Of a DNA stretch of 64,000 nucleotides, positions 24,962-33,733 are shown piece by piece (the stretch's first letter is position 1; each line of letters starts with the position of its first letter). The stretch is from positions 1-64,000 of the forward strand of contig JAIXSM010000004.1 in NCBI GenBank assembly GCA_027484655.1. The letters run 5' to 3'. Position numbers and translations under genes: made by a program. A model generated the notes under the pieces. It saw only the letters and a list, made by a program, of their open reading frames with translations, was not told the origin of the DNA and did not search any database. Source of the stretch: Hyphomicrobiales bacterium. GTDB lineage: Bacteria; Pseudomonadota; Alphaproteobacteria; Rhizobiales; Beijerinckiaceae.

Positions 24962-26131
24962 ATGGCGTCGCGAAATCACACGTCCAACGATCCAGGATTT
25001 GGCGTCTACGTCCACTGGCCGTTCTGCCTGTCGAAGTGCCCTTATTGCGACTTCAACAGCCATGTGCGGACCGGCGGCGTGGACGAAGCCCGCTATGTCG
25101 CTGCGTTTCGGGCGGAAATCGCCCATCGCGCGGCGCTGGCGCCGGGGCGCGAGGTGCAATCCATTTTCTTCGGCGGCGGCACCCCCTCGCTCATGAAGCC
25201 TGAGACGGTGGCGGCCATTCTGGAGGCCATCGCCGAGAAGTGGACCATCGCGCCCGGCGCAGAAATCACGTTGGAGGCCAACCCCACGTCGGTGGAGGCG
25301 GGCCGCTTCAAGGGCTACCGCGCGGCGGGCGTCAACCGCGTGTCGCTGGGCGTTCAGGCCATGAACGACGCCGACCTGCGCGCGCTGGGGCGCATGCACA
25401 CCGCCGCCGAGGCGATGATCGCCGTGGGTGTGGCGTCGGCGATCTTCGAGCGCTTCTCGTTTGACCTCATCTACGCGCGCCCCGGGCAGTCGCCCGAGCA
25501 GTGGCGCGCGGAGCTTTCAGAGGCCGTGAAGCGCTCGGGCGGGCACCTGTCGCTGTATCAGCTCACCATCGAGCCCGGCACCATGTTCGAGCGGCTTGCC
25601 GCCGCCGGCAAGCTCGTGACGCCCGACCACGACACCGCGCGGGCCATGTGGGATGTGACGCAGGACGTGACCGAGAAGGCGGGCCTCTTCCGCTACGAGA
25701 TATCCAACCACGCCGCGCGCGGCCACGAGAGCGCGCACAATCTCGTTTACTGGCGCTATGGCGAGTACGCAGGGATCGGCCCCGGCGCCCATGGCCGGCT
25801 TATCACGAAGCGCGGACGCTTCGCCCAGTCCACGGAAAAACACCCGGAGATGTGGCTTACCTGCGTCGAGACCGACGGCCACGGGCTGGTTGAGGATGAG
25901 GCGCTGTCCGCCGAGGAGCAGGGCGACGAGTTCCTGCTCATGGGCCTGCGGCTGTCGGAAGGCATTCTTCCCGCGCGCTACGAGCAACTGCGCGGGCGCG
26001 CGCTCGACCGCTCCCGCGTCGCCGATCTCATCGAGAACAACATGCTCGAGCACGCGCCGGACGGCCGCCTGCGCGTGACGCAGGAAGGCTTCCCGGTGCT
26101 CGATTCCGTGGTCGCGGATCTGGCTTCGTAG
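24962..26131 (+). CDS. hemW: Radical SAM heme chaperone HemW
   Basis: A 389-residue radical SAM protein of the coproporphyrinogen-oxidase-like family. The cluster motif is C-LSK-C-PY-C within VYVHWPFCLSKCPYCDFNS; GGGTPSLM is the SAM-binding strand. The fourth cysteine used by true HemN is absent, which matches HemW, a heme-binding chaperone. Other marks are VSLGVQAMNDADLRALGR, DLIYARPGQS and HNLVYWRYGEYAGIGPGAHGR. In many bacteria rdgB lies just upstream, but here it does not. Confidence 0.93.
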   Translation: MASRNHTSNDPGFGVYVHWPFCLSKCPYCDFNSHVRTGGVDEARYVAAFRAEIAHRAALAPGREVQSIFFGGGTPSLMKPETVAAILEAIAEKWTIAPGAEITLEANPTSVEAGRFKGYRAAGVNRVSLGVQAMNDADLRALGRMHTAAEAMIAVGVASAIFERFSFDLIYARPGQSPEQWRAELSEAVKRSGGHLSLYQLTIEPGTMFERLAAAGKLVTPDHDTARAMWDVTQDVTEKAGLFRYEISNHAARGHESAHNLVYWRYGEYAGIGPGAHGRLITKRGRFAQSTEKHPEMWLTCVETDGHGLVEDEALSAEEQGDEFLLMGLRLSEGILPARYEQLRGRALDRSRVADLIENNMLEHAPDGRLRVTQEGFPVLDSVVADLAS

Positions 26132-26132
26132 A

Positions 26133-26233
26133 GCATTTTCCGTCCAAGTGGATGTCGGTTGGACGTAAGAAAATGCGGAAAAACAAGAATCTGGAGCGGA
26201 CGACCTGATGCAGTCAGGTCTTTTCCGCTCCAG
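26133..26233. repeat. Rhizobial-type palindromic mosaic element
   Basis: Two large imperfect palindromes lie back to back between convergent genes. The first pairs GCATTTTC-CGTCCAA (26133 onward) with TTGGACG-TAAGAAAATGC (to 26176). The second pairs CTGGAGCGGA (26191-26200) with TTCCGCTCCAG (to 26233) and contains ACCTGA / TCAGGT inside. The style, with GCATTTTC ends, is that of intergenic mosaic elements known from Rhizobiales (RIME-like). There is no gene inside. Confidence 0.7.
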
Positions 26234-26236
26234 GCG

Positions 26237-27256
26237 TCACCCCACGTGCTTGCGCCAGAACGCGCCCGCCAGCTCATGGGCGCGGCGGGCTTCCGACAGG
26301 CGCGCCGTGATCTGCATAAAGCCGTGGTGCACGCCCTCGTGCACGTTCACGTCGTAGGTGGCGCCGGCGGCGTCGAGCTTGCGCGCCATCTCGATGGTGT
26401 CGGACATCAGCGGATCGAGCCCCGCCGCGTTCAGATACACCGGCGGCAGTTTCGCCATGGTGGCCTCGCTGGCGGTGAGCGGCGACACGAGGGGATCGAA
26501 CCGCAGGGCGCCCGGCCCTTCGCCGCCAGGCGCGTAGAAATCGAGAAACTTCTTCATGCCCGCCATGCCAAGCCCATGGCCGACGCCGAAGCGCTTGTAG
26601 GACGGCGTTTCGAAATCGCAGCCCCACACGCCATAGAAGCACAGGCACGCGTCGGGGCGCCGACGCCCTGAGTCCCCCTCACGGATGGTGGCGGCAAGCG
26701 CCAGATTGGCGCCTGCGCTGTCGCCAGCCACGCCCACCGGACCGTTGAACTCAGCGTCCGTCTCACCGCGCTTGATCACGTAGCGCAGCGCCGCCACCAC
26801 ATCGTCCAGCGCCGCGGGAAACGGATGCTCGGGCGCGAGCCTGTAGTCGACCGCGAGCACGCGGGTCTTCGCAGCAATGGCGAGATTGCGCGCGAGGTTG
26901 GCGTGGGACTCAAGGCTGCCGAACGTCCAGCCGCCGCCGTGCATGTAGACGATGCAGCCGGGCGCAACCTCCAGCGGCTCGATGAGCTCGCACGAAACAG
27001 CGGGCGCGTCGAACAGGCCCGGGATGGTCATGTGGATGGCGTTGCGCACCGCCGGCAGATCAGAGTTCCAGCGCTTTGACGAGATCGCCCGCACCTGACG
27101 CTGCTCGGCGACGGTCATGCGCGACTGATCGGGAAGCTTGGCGTCCTCGGCCTGAATGAACGCCCACACCTCCTCCATCTCCGGCGAGCGCTTCGCCTCC
27201 GCCGACAACAGGCGCGCGACGTCAATCTTGGCGAGCGGAGAGGTGGAGGCGGTCAT
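26237..27256 (-). CDS. HSL-family alpha/beta hydrolase (esterase)
   Basis: A 339-residue serine esterase of the hormone-sensitive-lipase family. The oxyanion motif is HGGGWTFGS, the nucleophile GDSAGANLAL, the acid LDPLMSDT and the histidine GVHHGFMQ. All four are in the order and spacing of the family. No signal peptide is evident, so it is cytoplasmic. It overlaps the upstream nitrilase-type gene by four bases, so the two are coupled. Together they could process an ester and an amide or nitrile of one compound, but the substrate is unknown. Confidence 0.9.
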   Translation of the reverse strand: MTASTSPLAKIDVARLLSAEAKRSPEMEEVWAFIQAEDAKLPDQSRMTVAEQRQVRAISSKRWNSDLPAVRNAIHMTIPGLFDAPAVSCELIEPLEVAPGCIVYMHGGGWTFGSLESHANLARNLAIAAKTRVLAVDYRLAPEHPFPAALDDVVAALRYVIKRGETDAEFNGPVGVAGDSAGANLALAATIREGDSGRRRPDACLCFYGVWGCDFETPSYKRFGVGHGLGMAGMKKFLDFYAPGGEGPGALRFDPLVSPLTASEATMAKLPPVYLNAAGLDPLMSDTIEMARKLDAAGATYDVNVHEGVHHGFMQITARLSEARRAHELAGAFWRKHVG

Positions 27257-28074
27257 GTGAGTTTCACCTTGTGTCGTGCGACGGGAATCATAGCGCGCAC
27301 GTGCTCGACGCGCGCGGGATCGATGCGGGCGGCCACGTAGCCCACGCCATCGGAGGCGCGGGCCACCACATGGCCCCAGGGGTCGGCCACCAGCGAATGG
27401 CCGTATGTGAACCGCGGCTCGCCGCCCTGCATGTGGGCGCCCGTCTGGCCGGCGGCGCAGACGTAAGTTTCTGTCTCAATAGCGCGAGCGCGCAGCAGCA
27501 CTTCCCAGTGGTCCTTGCCAGTCTGCAGCGTGAAGGCGGCTGGCAGCGCGATCATCTGCGCGCCGCGCGCGGCCAGCGCCTGAAACAGATCGGGAAAGCG
27601 CAGATCGTAGCAGATCGAGCAGCCCACCGTGACGCCCTCGCAATCGTAGGTGGCCACCGCGTCGCCGGGCTTCATGGCGGCGCTCTCGTTGTACTGCTGG
27701 CCGTTGGGCGCGGTGATGTCGAACATGTGGATCTTGCGATAGCGCGCGATCTCATCACCCGCGCGGTTGAAAACCACCGTGGTGTTGCCGACGCGCTCCT
27801 CACCGGGGATGCGCTCCAGCAGCGAACCGCCATGGATGAACACCCCGTGCTGGCGCGCCACATCGCGCAGCATCGTCCACGCGGGCCCGCCCGGCAGCTC
27901 CTCGGCGGCGGCCTGTTTGTCAGCGCGCGAACCGCCCATGAAGTCGAACACTTCCGGCAGGCAGATCCAGTCCGGCCGCTCCTCGGCGATGGCGCGCTCC
28001 ATCAACTCGCGGGCCGCGGCGATGTTGGCGCCCTTGTCAGACCCGGAGTTCATTTGAATAAGCGCGACTTTCAT
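27253..28074 (-). CDS. Carbon-nitrogen hydrolase (nitrilase superfamily, Nit-like amidase)
   Basis: A 273-residue amidase-type protein with an intact Glu-Lys-Cys triad: WICLPEVFDF (glutamate), ARYRKIHMFD (lysine) and GCSICYDLRFPDLFQ (cysteine). The KIHMFDI and CYDLRFPDLFQ forms are those of the Nit1/Nit2-type group (deaminated glutathione or omega-amidase) rather than true nitrilases. It is 69 bases downstream of the thiolase gene and coupled to the esterase. Confidence 0.88.
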   Translation of the reverse strand: MKVALIQMNSGSDKGANIAAARELMERAIAEERPDWICLPEVFDFMGGSRADKQAAAEELPGGPAWTMLRDVARQHGVFIHGGSLLERIPGEERVGNTTVVFNRAGDEIARYRKIHMFDITAPNGQQYNESAAMKPGDAVATYDCEGVTVGCSICYDLRFPDLFQALAARGAQMIALPAAFTLQTGKDHWEVLLRARAIETETYVCAAGQTGAHMQGGEPRFTYGHSLVADPWGHVVARASDGVGYVAARIDPARVEHVRAMIPVARHKVKLT

Positions 28075-28143
28075 GGACCATCCGTTCTCATGCGAAAGCG
28101 TTCGAGTGTGCGGCGCTGGCCGCCAGCGCGCAACAGCACGGAC

Positions 28144-29346
28144 TCAGGGGCGCTCAAGCGCCAGAGCGATGCCCTGCCCCACGCCGATGCACATGGTGGC
28201 CAGCGCGCGGCGAGCGCCGCGATCATTCATCTCGATGGCGGCTGACAGCGCAATGCGCACGCCCGACATGCCAAGCGGATGGCCGATGGCGATGGCGCCG
28301 CCGTTCGGGTTCACGCGCTCTTCGTCGTCCGCCAGTCCCAGTTCGCGGGTGACGGCCAGCGCCTGCGCAGCGAACGCCTCATTGAGTTCGATCACGCCAA
28401 AATCGTCGATGGAGAGGCCAAGCCGGGCCATGAGCTTTTGTGTTGCGGGCGCAGGGCCGATGCCCATAATGCGCGGCGGAACGCCTGCCGTCGCAAGGCC
28501 CGAAAGGCGCGCGAGCGGCGTGAGCCCATAAGTCGCGACGGCCTTTTCGGACGCGACCAGAACCGCAGCGGCGCCGTCGTTGATCCCTGAGGCGTTGCCT
28601 GCGGTTACAGAACCGCCCTTGCGGAAAATGGGCTTGAGGGACGCGAGCTTGTCCAGCGTCGTCTCGCGCGGATGCTCGTCGCGCTCAACCATGGTCACCG
28701 CGCCCTTGCGGTCGCGAAGCTCGACGGGAACAATCTCGCGCGCGAGGCGCCCCGACGCGATGGCCCGGGCTGCCCGCGCCTGACTGCGCAGCGCGAACGC
28801 ATCCTGATCCTCGCGGGAAATCGCGCGCTCGTGCGCGAGGTTCTCCGCCGTCTCGCCCATGGCGTCGACGCCATACTGCGCTTCGAGCTTCGGATTGACG
28901 AAACGCCAGCCTAGCGTGGTGTCAAAAATCTCCGGGCTGCGCGCGAACGCCTCCGTCGCCTTGCCCATCACAAACGGCGCGCGCGACATGCTCTCGACCC
29001 CGCAGGCGATGGCGACGTCCATCTCGCCGGCGCGGATGGCGCGGGCGGCGACGCCCAGCGCGTCAAGTCCCGAACCACACAGGCGGTTGATTGTGGCGCC
29101 GGGTACCTCTTGCGGCAGGCCAGCCAGCAGCAGGCCCATGCGCGCCACGTTGCGGTTGTCCTCGCCCGACTGGTTGGCGCAACCGGCGAACACATCCTCG
29201 ACAGCGCTCGCAGGGACCGACGGCGTGCGCTCCATCAGGGCTTTCAGGACATGGGCCAGCAGGTCGTCAGGGCGCACAGAGGACAGGGCGCCGGCGTAGC
29301 GGCCGACGGGCGTGCGCACGCCGGCGCAGAGATAGGCTTCGGACAT
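28144..29346 (-). CDS. Thiolase, 3-oxoadipyl-CoA / acetyl-CoA acyltransferase type
   Basis: A 400-residue degradative thiolase. Both catalytic cysteines are present (NRLCGSGLDA near residue 90 and TMCIGVGQGIA near 385), as is the histidine of NPNGGAIAIGHPLGMSG. The combination FAGCANQSGEDNRNVARM, DTTLGWRFVNPKLEAQYG and MGETAENLA closely resembles PcaF/PaaJ, the beta-ketoadipyl-CoA thiolases. No other ketoadipate-pathway genes are in the window, so a general acetyl-CoA acetyltransferase role is possible. It heads a minus-strand set with the nitrilase and esterase. Confidence 0.85.
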   Translation of the reverse strand: MSEAYLCAGVRTPVGRYAGALSSVRPDDLLAHVLKALMERTPSVPASAVEDVFAGCANQSGEDNRNVARMGLLLAGLPQEVPGATINRLCGSGLDALGVAARAIRAGEMDVAIACGVESMSRAPFVMGKATEAFARSPEIFDTTLGWRFVNPKLEAQYGVDAMGETAENLAHERAISREDQDAFALRSQARAARAIASGRLAREIVPVELRDRKGAVTMVERDEHPRETTLDKLASLKPIFRKGGSVTAGNASGINDGAAAVLVASEKAVATYGLTPLARLSGLATAGVPPRIMGIGPAPATQKLMARLGLSIDDFGVIELNEAFAAQALAVTRELGLADDEERVNPNGGAIAIGHPLGMSGVRIALSAAIEMNDRGARRALATMCIGVGQGIALALERP

Positions 29347-29528
29347 GGGGCGTTCGGCTCCCCGGCGGCGGCGCCGGTCTGGAAAACATGGTTTCGACGC
29401 AATCTAGCGGGCCGACGCGTGCAGCGTCAAACGCTTGGCGCAGTGCGTTTGTCCGCGCGAATGGCCCCAAAATGGTGTATTGTGCACACTCCGATCGCCA
29501 TGGGGAGATGGCGGAGCGGGAGGGGAAC

Positions 29529-30365
29529 ATGAAAACAATTTTCGTTCCGGTTGAACTGCATTCGTCCATCGACTCCGTGTTGCGGACATCGCTGCTGCTC
29601 GCGCGCCGCTTCGGCGGCCACATTGAGGGGGCGCCGCTGGGGCCTGACCTGCCCGATCTCGTCGCCTTTGACATGCCGGTGAGCTGGACGGTTTCTGACC
29701 AGAACGCATGGCGCGAAATCGCTGACGAGGCCCATAGCAAGTTCGAAACTTTCATGATGGAGAACGGGGTTCCGCAGCAGGAGCCGCACGGCGGCGCGCA
29801 GACGCCCACCTGCTCGTGGTCCGGCGAGAACTCGCTGGGTGACAGCCAGGCGGCGAGCCTCGCACGCGCGTTCGATGTGTCCATCATGGGCAGGCCCGGC
29901 GATGATCGGGGAGACCCGCGCATGGCGACCGCCGAGGCGGCGATCTTCGAAAGCGGGCGTCCGGTGCTGCTGGCGCCGCCGAAGCCGGTGGAAACGCTTG
30001 GCGAGAGCATCGCGATCTCATGGAACCAGAGCACGGAGACCGCGCGCGCGGTCGCGTTCGCCATGCCCCTCTTGATGAAGGCGAAGAGCGTTTACGTGCT
30101 CACCATCGATAACTTCATGGTGGAAGGCCCGCCCGGCGAACTCCTCGCCCGCACCCTGCGCGCCAACGGGGTGCCCGCGGAAGCGGTGACGCGTCCGAAC
30201 GCGCGCACGTCCGGCGAGGCGGTGCTCGATCAGGCGACAAAGCTCGGGTGCGACATGCTCATCAAGGGCGCCTACACCCAAAGCCGCCTGCGCCAGATGA
30301 TTTTTGGCGGCGCCACCGCGCACATCCTCGCCAAGGCGCAAATGCCCGTGTTCATGGCCAACTAA
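29529..30365 (+). CDS. Universal stress protein, tandem-domain type
   Basis: A 278-residue protein with two Usp-like halves. The first begins MKTIFVPVELHSS; the second, from about residue 150, has ETLGESIAISWNQSTETARAV and ends with GCDMLIKGAYTQSRLRQMIFGGATAHILAKAQMPVFM. The G-x-x-x-S-R-x-R-x-x-x-F-G-G-A-T stretch resembles the nucleotide-binding loop of Usp domains, although the family's usual glycine spacing is changed. The start follows GGAGGGG. Just past the stop codon a 15-base tandem repeat occurs. Expression is likely stress-related, by family. Confidence 0.85.
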   Translation: MKTIFVPVELHSSIDSVLRTSLLLARRFGGHIEGAPLGPDLPDLVAFDMPVSWTVSDQNAWREIADEAHSKFETFMMENGVPQQEPHGGAQTPTCSWSGENSLGDSQAASLARAFDVSIMGRPGDDRGDPRMATAEAAIFESGRPVLLAPPKPVETLGESIAISWNQSTETARAVAFAMPLLMKAKSVYVLTIDNFMVEGPPGELLARTLRANGVPAEAVTRPNARTSGEAVLDQATKLGCDMLIKGAYTQSRLRQMIFGGATAHILAKAQMPVFMAN

Positions 30366-30397
30366 AAACTGGCCAACTAAGAACTGGCGAACTGAAT
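30356..30397. repeat. 15-bp tandem repeat across the usp stop codon
   Basis: Units GGCCAACTAAAAACT, GGCCAACTAAGAACT and GGCGAACTGAAT follow one another, about 2.8 copies. The first unit contains the stop codon of the stress protein, and the stop is repeated in each following unit. Confidence 0.8.
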
Positions 30398-30408
30398 CCC
30401 CGTCGCGC

Positions 30409-31917
30409 TCAAATGCGGCGCTGGGGATTCATCCACGCCAGCGCCGCCCCGACCGCCGCGAAACACGCGAGGGCGGCGAACGCGTAAGAGAACCCCCGCG
30501 CAATGGTTGCGGCGAGCGCGGCTTGCCGCGCCGGGTCCAGGCCCGTGACAGACTCGGGCCCCTTCTGCAGGATCTCGACGAAGAGCTTGGCGGCGGACGG
30601 ATCCGCGGCGGAGGCGCTGGCGAACAGAACGACGCCGAAAAGCGCCGCACCGAATGACGCGCCGACGCTGCGCGCGAACTGGATCGAGCCGGACGCCGCG
30701 CCCAGCATCCGCCGGCCAGCGGCGGTCTGGATCGTCACCTGCACGACGCCCATCACCGTCCCCATGCACACGGCGGTGAGCCCCATGCAGACAAGGAACT
30801 CATGGTAGCCAAGGCGACCGGCGTTGAGGGCGATGTAGGCGAGCATCACGGTGGTCAGGGTCGAGCCGAGCGACGGCAGGATCATTGTCAGGCCGGTGCG
30901 CGTGACGATGCGCCCGGTGATCATCGCCGAGACGCCGATCCCGGCGCTGACCGTCAGAAGCGCCCAGCTCACCTGCCCCGGCGCGCCGAAGCCGGTGACG
31001 CGCATGTAGAGCGGCGTGAACGCCACGAGGGCCACCAGCGCCGCGCCATGGCACGCGGCCATGGCCTGCGCGGTCCAGATCGCCCGCTGGCGCATGAGCG
31101 AGATCGGCAGAAGCGGCGAGGGGCTGCGACGCTCCTGCCGGATGAGCAGCAGCAGCGCAAGAATAGAGACGGCGGCCAATCCGCCCGCCAGCGGCAGCGT
31201 CGATGAATCAAGCTGGCGCACCTGCTCCAGCGCCAGAAGCGCTGGCGCCACGAAGGCGATGAATAACAGAAGGCCCAGCGCGTCGAAGTTCCAGTCGGAG
31301 CGCCGGGAGCCAGGTCGCGATTGCAATCGCAGCACCATGATGACCGCAACCAGCGCGGTGGGCACGTTCATCAGGAAAACGGAGCGCCAGCCATAATGCT
31401 CCGCCAGAAGACCGCCCGCGACAGGCCCCAGCGCGGCGGCCGTCACGGAGATGGCGGCAAGATACCCCTGATATTGACCGCGCTGGCGCGGCGGGATCAC
31501 CTCGCCGATGAGCGCCTGCGACATGCTCATGAGGCCACCGCCGCCAAGCCCCTGCACGAACCGCGCGGCCGCAATCATCGTGACGGACGGGGCCAGCGAG
31601 TTGAGCACCGCGCCCACGGTGAACATGGCCAGCGCCACGAGCATAAGCCTGCGCCGGCCGAACGAATCCCCGAGGTAGCCATAGAGCGGCGCGGAGATGG
31701 TGGCCGCCAGCAGGTAGGCCACCACGATCCAGGACACGCGCTCGACCTCCCCCAGATCGCCGGCGATGGCCGGCAGCGCGCTCGCCACGATGGTCTGATC
31801 GCTCATGGCCAGAAACATCGGCAGCATGATCGATGGGAAGATGCGAAAGAACACACGCGCATTGGCGGGCGGGATCGGACCCGAGGTTTCTTCGGGCTTG
31901 CCAACGGGCGCGTTCAA
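30409..31917 (-). CDS. DHA2-family MFS multidrug exporter (EmrB/QacA type)
   Basis: A 502-residue inner-membrane protein with about fourteen helices. DQTIVASALPAIAGDLG is the DHA2 motif D1, YGYLGDSFGRRRLML motif A, and GPVAGGLLAEHYGWRSVFLMNVP motif C of proton-coupled exporters. No HlyD/EmrA-type partner gene is adjacent. An N-terminal cytoplasmic tail of about 25 residues is rich in proline. It probably exports hydrophobic compounds. Confidence 0.9.
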   Translation of the reverse strand: MNAPVGKPEETSGPIPPANARVFFRIFPSIMLPMFLAMSDQTIVASALPAIAGDLGEVERVSWIVVAYLLAATISAPLYGYLGDSFGRRRLMLVALAMFTVGAVLNSLAPSVTMIAAARFVQGLGGGGLMSMSQALIGEVIPPRQRGQYQGYLAAISVTAAALGPVAGGLLAEHYGWRSVFLMNVPTALVAVIMVLRLQSRPGSRRSDWNFDALGLLLFIAFVAPALLALEQVRQLDSSTLPLAGGLAAVSILALLLLIRQERRSPSPLLPISLMRQRAIWTAQAMAACHGAALVALVAFTPLYMRVTGFGAPGQVSWALLTVSAGIGVSAMITGRIVTRTGLTMILPSLGSTLTTVMLAYIALNAGRLGYHEFLVCMGLTAVCMGTVMGVVQVTIQTAAGRRMLGAASGSIQFARSVGASFGAALFGVVLFASASAADPSAAKLFVEILQKGPESVTGLDPARQAALAATIARGFSYAFAALACFAAVGAALAWMNPQRRI

Positions 31918-31998
31918 CGAGAAGCCCTCGCGATGGTGATCTGGTGGGAGGTAGGCGAGAGATAGGCCTTTTGCGCCCGCTCGCCAACCGTCGCCGGG

Positions 31999-32358
31999 CT
32001 AAGGGATGTCGTCTGCGGCTTGCGTGGGCGCCAGCGCCCTCTCAAGGCCGCGGATTTCAGCGCCAAAACTCTCCTCCGCCTGCCGCTCCATGCGGCGGTA
32101 GAGATCCACCAGCGAACGCCCGAAATCGGTCAGTTGCGCCTGTCCGCCGCCCTTGCCGCCCAGCCGGGTGGCGAACACGGGCTGCGCGAACATGCGGTTC
32201 ACCTCGTCGGTGAGAAGCCACGCGCGCCGATAGGACATCCCCATGGCGCGGGCGGCGGAGGAGATCGATCCGTGTTCATCGATGAGTTCGAGCAGCCGGA
32301 TCTTGCCATGGCCGAGATGACGTCGGGGATCGAAATCGAGACGGAGCGTGACGCGCAT
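31999..32358 (-). CDS. ModE-like winged helix-turn-helix regulator without molybdate domain
   Basis: A 119-residue regulator. RHLGHGKIRLLELIDEHGSISSAARAMGMSYRRAWLLTDEVN is the ModE/LysR-type winged HTH, and TRLGGKGGGQAQLTDFGRSLVDLYRR is the wing and linker seen in ModE N-terminal domains. The C-terminal Mop/TOBE domains that bind molybdate are missing, so it corresponds to the short 'LysR N-terminal' form. Its ATG overlaps the TGA of the trmO gene by one base, so the two are coupled. Its target may be the neighbouring genes or molybdenum genes elsewhere. Confidence 0.85.
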   Translation of the reverse strand: MRVTLRLDFDPRRHLGHGKIRLLELIDEHGSISSAARAMGMSYRRAWLLTDEVNRMFAQPVFATRLGGKGGGQAQLTDFGRSLVDLYRRMERQAEESFGAEIRGLERALAPTQAADDIP

Positions 32359-32831
32359 CAGCCGCCGCCGGGTCGCGCCCGATCATGCGGGCAGGTCTCG
32401 GGCTTGAGGTCCACGAGCGGCGTGCCGTCGAGACAATCGAGCCCGCGCACGCTCACGCCATCGTCGTGAACTTCGACAACCTCGACGATAGAAACCGCGA
32501 TGGGATTGGGCCGGTTGGGCGAGCGGATGGTGAAGGTGCCGCTGGCGACGCCCGTATGGTTCGGCTTCTGGGTCACGAGGTCACGGCGGGCCTCATGCAT
32601 CCAGTACAGCACTTGCAGATGCGAATGGCGACCGAGCCCCTGAAGCGCCCTGCGCCAGGGCTCATCGACCACGATCCTGCATACGGGGCCGTCGAGATCG
32701 CCACGGCGCGGACATTCGCGACGGGTCTTCCAGGGCGTGCGGATGGAGCCGATGAACCAGAGCCCCGCCTGAAACTCAACTGGGGTCTGGATGGTCTCCT
32801 CGCCGTCCCGCACGTCGGTCGTCGTCTGCAT
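32358..32831 (-). CDS. TrmO-like tRNA (t6A37) methyltransferase (TsaA/VirR family)
   Basis: A 157-residue single-domain protein of the TsaA beta-barrel family, which includes the SAM-dependent enzyme that N6-methylates t6A37 of tRNA-Thr. FIGSIRTPWKTRRECPR is the opening, LYWMHEARRDLV the middle, and GTFTIRSPNRPNPIAVSIVEVVEV the hallmark segment; ending LDGTPLVDLKPE is also conserved. The ATG chosen removes a non-conserved upstream stretch. E. coli TrmO is longer because of a second domain. Coupling to a ModE-like regulator is curious. Confidence 0.82.
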   Translation of the reverse strand: MQTTTDVRDGEETIQTPVEFQAGLWFIGSIRTPWKTRRECPRRGDLDGPVCRIVVDEPWRRALQGLGRHSHLQVLYWMHEARRDLVTQKPNHTGVASGTFTIRSPNRPNPIAVSIVEVVEVHDDGVSVRGLDCLDGTPLVDLKPETCPHDRARPGGG

Positions 32832-32956
32832 TCCCGCTGGCGCCCCTATTGCTGACTTCGCTTTAGCCTGGAAGTGGACACATCTTATTGAATGAGGAAA
32901 ACTTGTCGAGGACAGGCCGCGACGCCGCGGCCGCAACAATCGCAGGAGTTGGCGCG

Positions 32957-33664
32957 ATGATCGACGCATTCGAGGACCATTGCTGGAAGGATGTAATCCC
33001 CCAGGACATTCTGGACCTCTACAAGCATTACAAGCGCGACCTGTTCATCGGCCCGCGCGCCGCAGTGCTCGCCATCGACGTGTATGAGCTGGCGTATCAG
33101 GGCGGCCCAAGGCCCGTCGCGGAAGTAGCGGCCGAGTTCCCGTCCTCCTGCGGGATCAACGCGTGGAACGCCATTCCCCCCACGCAGCGCCTGCTGGGCG
33201 CCGCGCGCGCGGCGGGGCTGCCGATCTTCTACTCAACCAGCGAGACGCGCCCGGCCGCCAAACCCGGCGCCGTGAAGGCGACGAACCGGCGCTCGACGCC
33301 CACCAGCGCGGACGTTTACGCGATCCGGCCCGAGTTCGCGCCCCAGCCAGGCGACGTGGTGATCTTCAAGCAGCGCGCCAGCGCGTTCTACGGCACGCCG
33401 TTGGTCGCGCATATGACCCAGCTTGGAATCGACACGATCATCATCTTCGGGGAGAGCACATCGGGGTGCGTGCGCGCATCCACTGTCGATGGGTACTCCA
33501 ACGGCTTCCACATGGTGATGGCGGAGGAATGCTGCTTCGACCGCAGCGACATCTCGCACAAGGTGAATCTCTTCGACCTGCACCACAAGTATGCCGACGT
33601 CATGAAGGTGGATGAGATCGTGAGCACGCTGGAGAGCCGCATTCCGGCGCAGGCGGCTCAATAA
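32957..33664 (+). CDS. Isochorismatase-family cysteine hydrolase
   Basis: A 235-residue cytoplasmic hydrolase. The triad is visible: aspartate in AVLAIDVYELAY, lysine in DVVIFKQRASAFYGT, and cysteine in FGESTSGCVRASTVDGYSNGF. The family cleaves amides and vinyl ethers; related members act on N-carbamoyl compounds or maleamate. The ATG lies eight bases after GGAG; an upstream TTG would add 23 residues that do not look conserved. It is divergent from trmO. Confidence 0.87.
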   Translation: MIDAFEDHCWKDVIPQDILDLYKHYKRDLFIGPRAAVLAIDVYELAYQGGPRPVAEVAAEFPSSCGINAWNAIPPTQRLLGAARAAGLPIFYSTSETRPAAKPGAVKATNRRSTPTSADVYAIRPEFAPQPGDVVIFKQRASAFYGTPLVAHMTQLGIDTIIIFGESTSGCVRASTVDGYSNGFHMVMAEECCFDRSDISHKVNLFDLHHKYADVMKVDEIVSTLESRIPAQAAQ

Positions 33665-33733
33665 TTCAGGTTGATGGACCGGCGCCGCGCAAGGGGCTAG
33701 CCTGCCTCCTGCGCGTTCACCGGAGACATCACC

